64,000 bases of DNA from an uncultured Microscilla sp. (GTDB taxonomy: Bacteria; Bacteroidota; Bacteroidia; Cytophagales; Microscillaceae): positions 83,628 through 147,627 of the forward strand of contig NZ_CANLRP010000003.1 in assembly GCF_947493425.1 (NCBI RefSeq), in the 5' to 3' direction. Shown in pieces: positions 60,624 through 64,000 of the stretch. The notes under the pieces were generated by a model. It ran no database searches, was not told where the DNA came from, and saw nothing but the letters and a program-made list of their open reading frames with translations. How positions within the stretch are numbered: the stretch's first letter is position 1; each line of letters begins with the position of its first letter. A program made the position numbers and the translations under genes.

Positions 60624-60670
60624 ACACCTGTCAGGTTTGTTCTGTATTGTTTCAGCAACCTGACAGGTGT
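60624..60670. repeat. REP-like palindrome, ACCTGTCAGGT variant
   Basis: A 14-bp perfect stem ACACCTGTCAGGTT with a 19-base loop; the third member of the palindrome family (17406, 52497), with a T for C change mirrored on both arms. Confidence 0.75.
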
Positions 60671-60782
60671 AAATAACCGATTCATGAACCACGCCACATA
60701 AAATCACTTAGAACCAAAAAAAGTATTACCAAAAGCTAACGCTCCTTTGGGTAACTGGAGTTCAGTTTCTTTGCTAAAGAAA

Positions 60783-60822
60783 TAAGCAGACCAAGGAAGT
60801 CTGGAGTTCGTGGGTCTGCTTA
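60783..60822. other. Hairpin downstream of the DUF4177 gene
   Basis: A 10-bp perfect stem TAAGCAGACC/GGTCTGCTTA with a 20-base loop, flanked by short direct repeats aactggagtt. It may end the DUF4177 transcript. Confidence 0.45.
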
Positions 60823-60877
60823 GTAAACTGGAGTTTTCGTTTTTGAAAAGAGTTTTGTGATGAATTTTTGGCAAGTA

Positions 60878-61096
60878 CTAACTAATCACCCTTTTTAAAG
60901 TCCAGTATAGCCAATTGCTATTAGCCACGCAAGAAGCTACATCCCATCCTTCACTTCCCAATTCGGTAAGCATTGTGACTACCTCGCCATAAGTACCCGT
61001 GCGGGTAAATTCTTCACCGTTAGGCAAATTACAACGAAGGTTGCTAGAGTCCCAAAGCCATTCTACGCTGGCGTATTCAAACCGTTGATTGTTCAT
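60878..61096 (-). CDS. DUF4177-like small protein
   Basis: 72 residues. It begins FEYASVEWLWDSSNLRC and carries ELGSEGWDVASCVANSNWLY near the end, finishing WTLKRVI. The strand, helix with ELG.EGW, strand pattern is that of DUF4177/'LNLGEEGWEL' proteins. Function unknown. It stands alone. Confidence 0.75.
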   Translation of the reverse strand: MNNQRFEYASVEWLWDSSNLRCNLPNGEEFTRTGTYGEVVTMLTELGSEGWDVASCVANSNWLYWTLKRVIS

Positions 61097-61125
61097 AATT
61101 GATTTTTTTTATTCATAAGATTTTG

Positions 61126-61269
61126 ATGATGCTCAAGCTACAAGATTTGCCAAATAAATTCTATAATCAGGAAGTGTTTTTTATGACAAGGCAGGATTAT
61201 TTGCTTGCTTGTTGCCAAGCCGATAAGTTGACAAATGAGCTTGAAGACAACTCAAAAAATGATGAATGA
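61126..61269 (+). CDS. Possible small protein (47 residues)
   Basis: Frame from tandem ATGs: MMLKLQDLPNKFYNQEVFFM then TRQDYLLACCQADKLTNELE and DNSKNDE. Composition is protein-like, but there is no promoter, terminator or family support. Confidence 0.25.
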   Translation: MMLKLQDLPNKFYNQEVFFMTRQDYLLACCQADKLTNELEDNSKNDE

Positions 61270-61419
61270 CCAGCAGTCAAAAACTTAGCAGGGTTGACAT
61301 TGAGCATAACCGAAGCTATGCACCGTTTTTTTTGAGAAGAATGAGGGCAATAGATACACTTTAATGGCTCAAATTATTTAGGAAAGATCACTTAAAGCCT
61401 ATTTCTTGGATAAATGCCG

Positions 61420-61427
61420 TAATTTTG
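61420..61427 (+). promoter_or_regulatory. Promoter box for the thi operon
   Basis: TAATTTTG fits TAnnTTTG and lies 15 bp before the first riboswitch helix, so transcription would begin just ahead of the aptamer. No good -33 TTTG was found. Confidence 0.45.
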
Positions 61428-61441
61428 ATAGCTTGCCAAAG

Positions 61442-61535
61442 CTTTAGGGGTGTGCTGTGAAGTAATTATTTTATTTTGCAGGACTGAGATAATACCCTTT
61501 GAACCTGATGTAGTTTATACTACCGGAGGGAAAAG
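61442..61535 (+). promoter_or_regulatory. TPP riboswitch (THI element)
   Basis: It has all the conserved blocks in order: AGGGGTG, an extended P3 arm, CTGAGATAATACCC, TTGAACCTGATGTAG, CTACCGGAGGGAAAAG. CTTT at the start pairs with AAAG at the end (P1). It binds thiamine pyrophosphate and should lower thiS-thiC expression when the cofactor is plentiful. Confidence 0.93.
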
Positions 61536-61558
61536 TGACCAAAATACTGCTATTCTTT

Positions 61559-61613
61559 AGGGAGGCTGCATTACATACCTGAATGCCTTCCCTGGTATTT
61601 CCTCATTTTTTTT
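61559..61613 (+). terminator. Probable expression-platform terminator of the TPP riboswitch
   Basis: Stem AGGGAGGC/GCCTTCCCT (one bulged base, 18-base loop) followed after 12 bases by eight T. It lies between the aptamer and thiS, as expected for transcriptional attenuation. Confidence 0.55.
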
Positions 61614-61726
61614 CCCCAAGTACCGTTCAAAAGTGATCGTATTCTCCTAAGTTCATCATAAGATATAAATTTGTGGCAGCAATACGCCTTGGCGTTTAGG
61701 GCTGGTTACTTATAGCTTAAACAAAA

Positions 61727-61930
61727 ATGGAAATACACATCAATCAAAATACCTATAGTTTCGATGCATCAAAAACCATTGATGAAGTGCTCGAAGCGCT
61801 GGATTTGCCCCGACACAAAGGCGTGGCTATAGCCGTGAACAATGCTGTAGTGCCTCAACATCAATGGGCAAGTTATGACCTCAAAAATGCCGACAAAGTA
61901 TTGTTAATCAAAGCATCGGCAGGAGGGTGA
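61727..61930 (+). CDS. thiS: Sulfur carrier protein ThiS
   Basis: 67 residues with a ubiquitin-like fold. It begins MEIHINQNTYSFDASKTIDE, has LDLPRHKGVAIAVNNAVVPQ in the middle and ends VLLIKASAGG. The terminal Gly-Gly carries the thiocarboxylate used for thiazole formation. First gene behind the TPP riboswitch; thiC follows after 87 bp. Confidence 0.95.
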   Translation: MEIHINQNTYSFDASKTIDEVLEALDLPRHKGVAIAVNNAVVPQHQWASYDLKNADKVLLIKASAGG

Positions 61931-62005
61931 TTTTTAAAATGATTGCATTGTTAGCAAAGCGAATAGAAAGCACCTCACCAATCATTAAAAAAAGAGTTAT
62001 TATAA

Positions 62006-63877
<1,872 letters not shown>

Positions 63878-64000
63878 TTTTAGTCAGGAGTTGGGAGACA
63901 GGAGTCAATAGCCTCAAGTCCTTAGAAAGTGTTTTAAAAGGTGTTTAGGAGAGAAAATGTACTCAAACTATTTACTTTAGGGTTGCAAAACTTTCAAGAT
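63878..64000. other. Start of an intergenic repeat
   Basis: Contains gcctcaagtccttaga (about 63910-63925), the same fragment as near 37563; the rest is cut by the window edge. Confidence 0.35.

Overview
The window reads as a chromosomal piece of a gliding or marine Bacteroidota of the order Cytophagales; a Microscilla-like organism is my best guess. The reasons are TAnnTTTG-type promoters, no Shine-Dalgarno signals, DUF6089/OmpA envelope proteins with a PorE-like layout, a DUF7009 protein, a split transketolase, many SPII lipoproteins and very numerous TPR proteins. All names rest on reading motifs in the translated sequence; no database search was possible.

Layout. 1-10364 (+): four tandem TPR-CHAT protein genes (the first cut by the window edge), separated by identical 9-bp spacers. 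They have almost identical caspase-like C-terminal halves and diverging TPR halves. 10361-19671 (-): M50 peptidase, small membrane protein, ftsI with PASTA, ftsL-like, DUF7009, aroE, DUF368, phosphosulfolactate synthase-like comA, TPR protein. 20562-26852 (-): exopolysaccharide export locus (glycosyltransferase, Wza-like, Wzc-like tyrosine kinase, PHP phosphatase, epimerase). 27044-30155 (-): PorE-like OmpA protein and DUF6089 barrel. 30618-31876 (+): hflX and tRNA-Arg(CCT). 31919-35436: a small accessory island directly after the tRNA (XRE regulator, KilA-N protein, two overlapping paralogous unknown genes, another unknown). 35509-42577: M48 peptidase, moaA/moaD/moaE, DnaQ-like exonuclease, DUF502, alpha/beta hydrolase, RidA, HTH regulator. 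43330-52444: dxs, scpA, a flippase-like membrane protein, RNase H, LRR protein, aat, transketolase C-half. 52542-55012 (-): LytTR regulator, ribE, tryptophan 2,3-dioxygenase family. 55258-59225 (+): envelope cluster of two paralogous coiled-coil proteins, a small membrane protein and two lipoproteins. 59284-61096 (-): purS, exported DJ-1/PfpI lipoprotein, DUF4177. 61420-63877 (+): TPP riboswitch, thiS, thiC.

The most notable material is (i) the secreted TPR-CHAT array, which looks like a family with a fixed protease module and changing sensor module shaped by recombination; (ii) four short non-coding elements (153-192 bp) with related terminal inverted repeats and an exact TTA target duplication, one of which forms the 3' end of a gene and another of which appears to have split a RidA-hydrolase gene pair; (iii) further dispersed repeats: an ACCTGYCAGGT palindrome family and a ~72-bp repeat in three copies; and (iv) the tRNA-adjacent island with a divergent regulator/KilA-N control region and a paralogous pair of unknown proteins.
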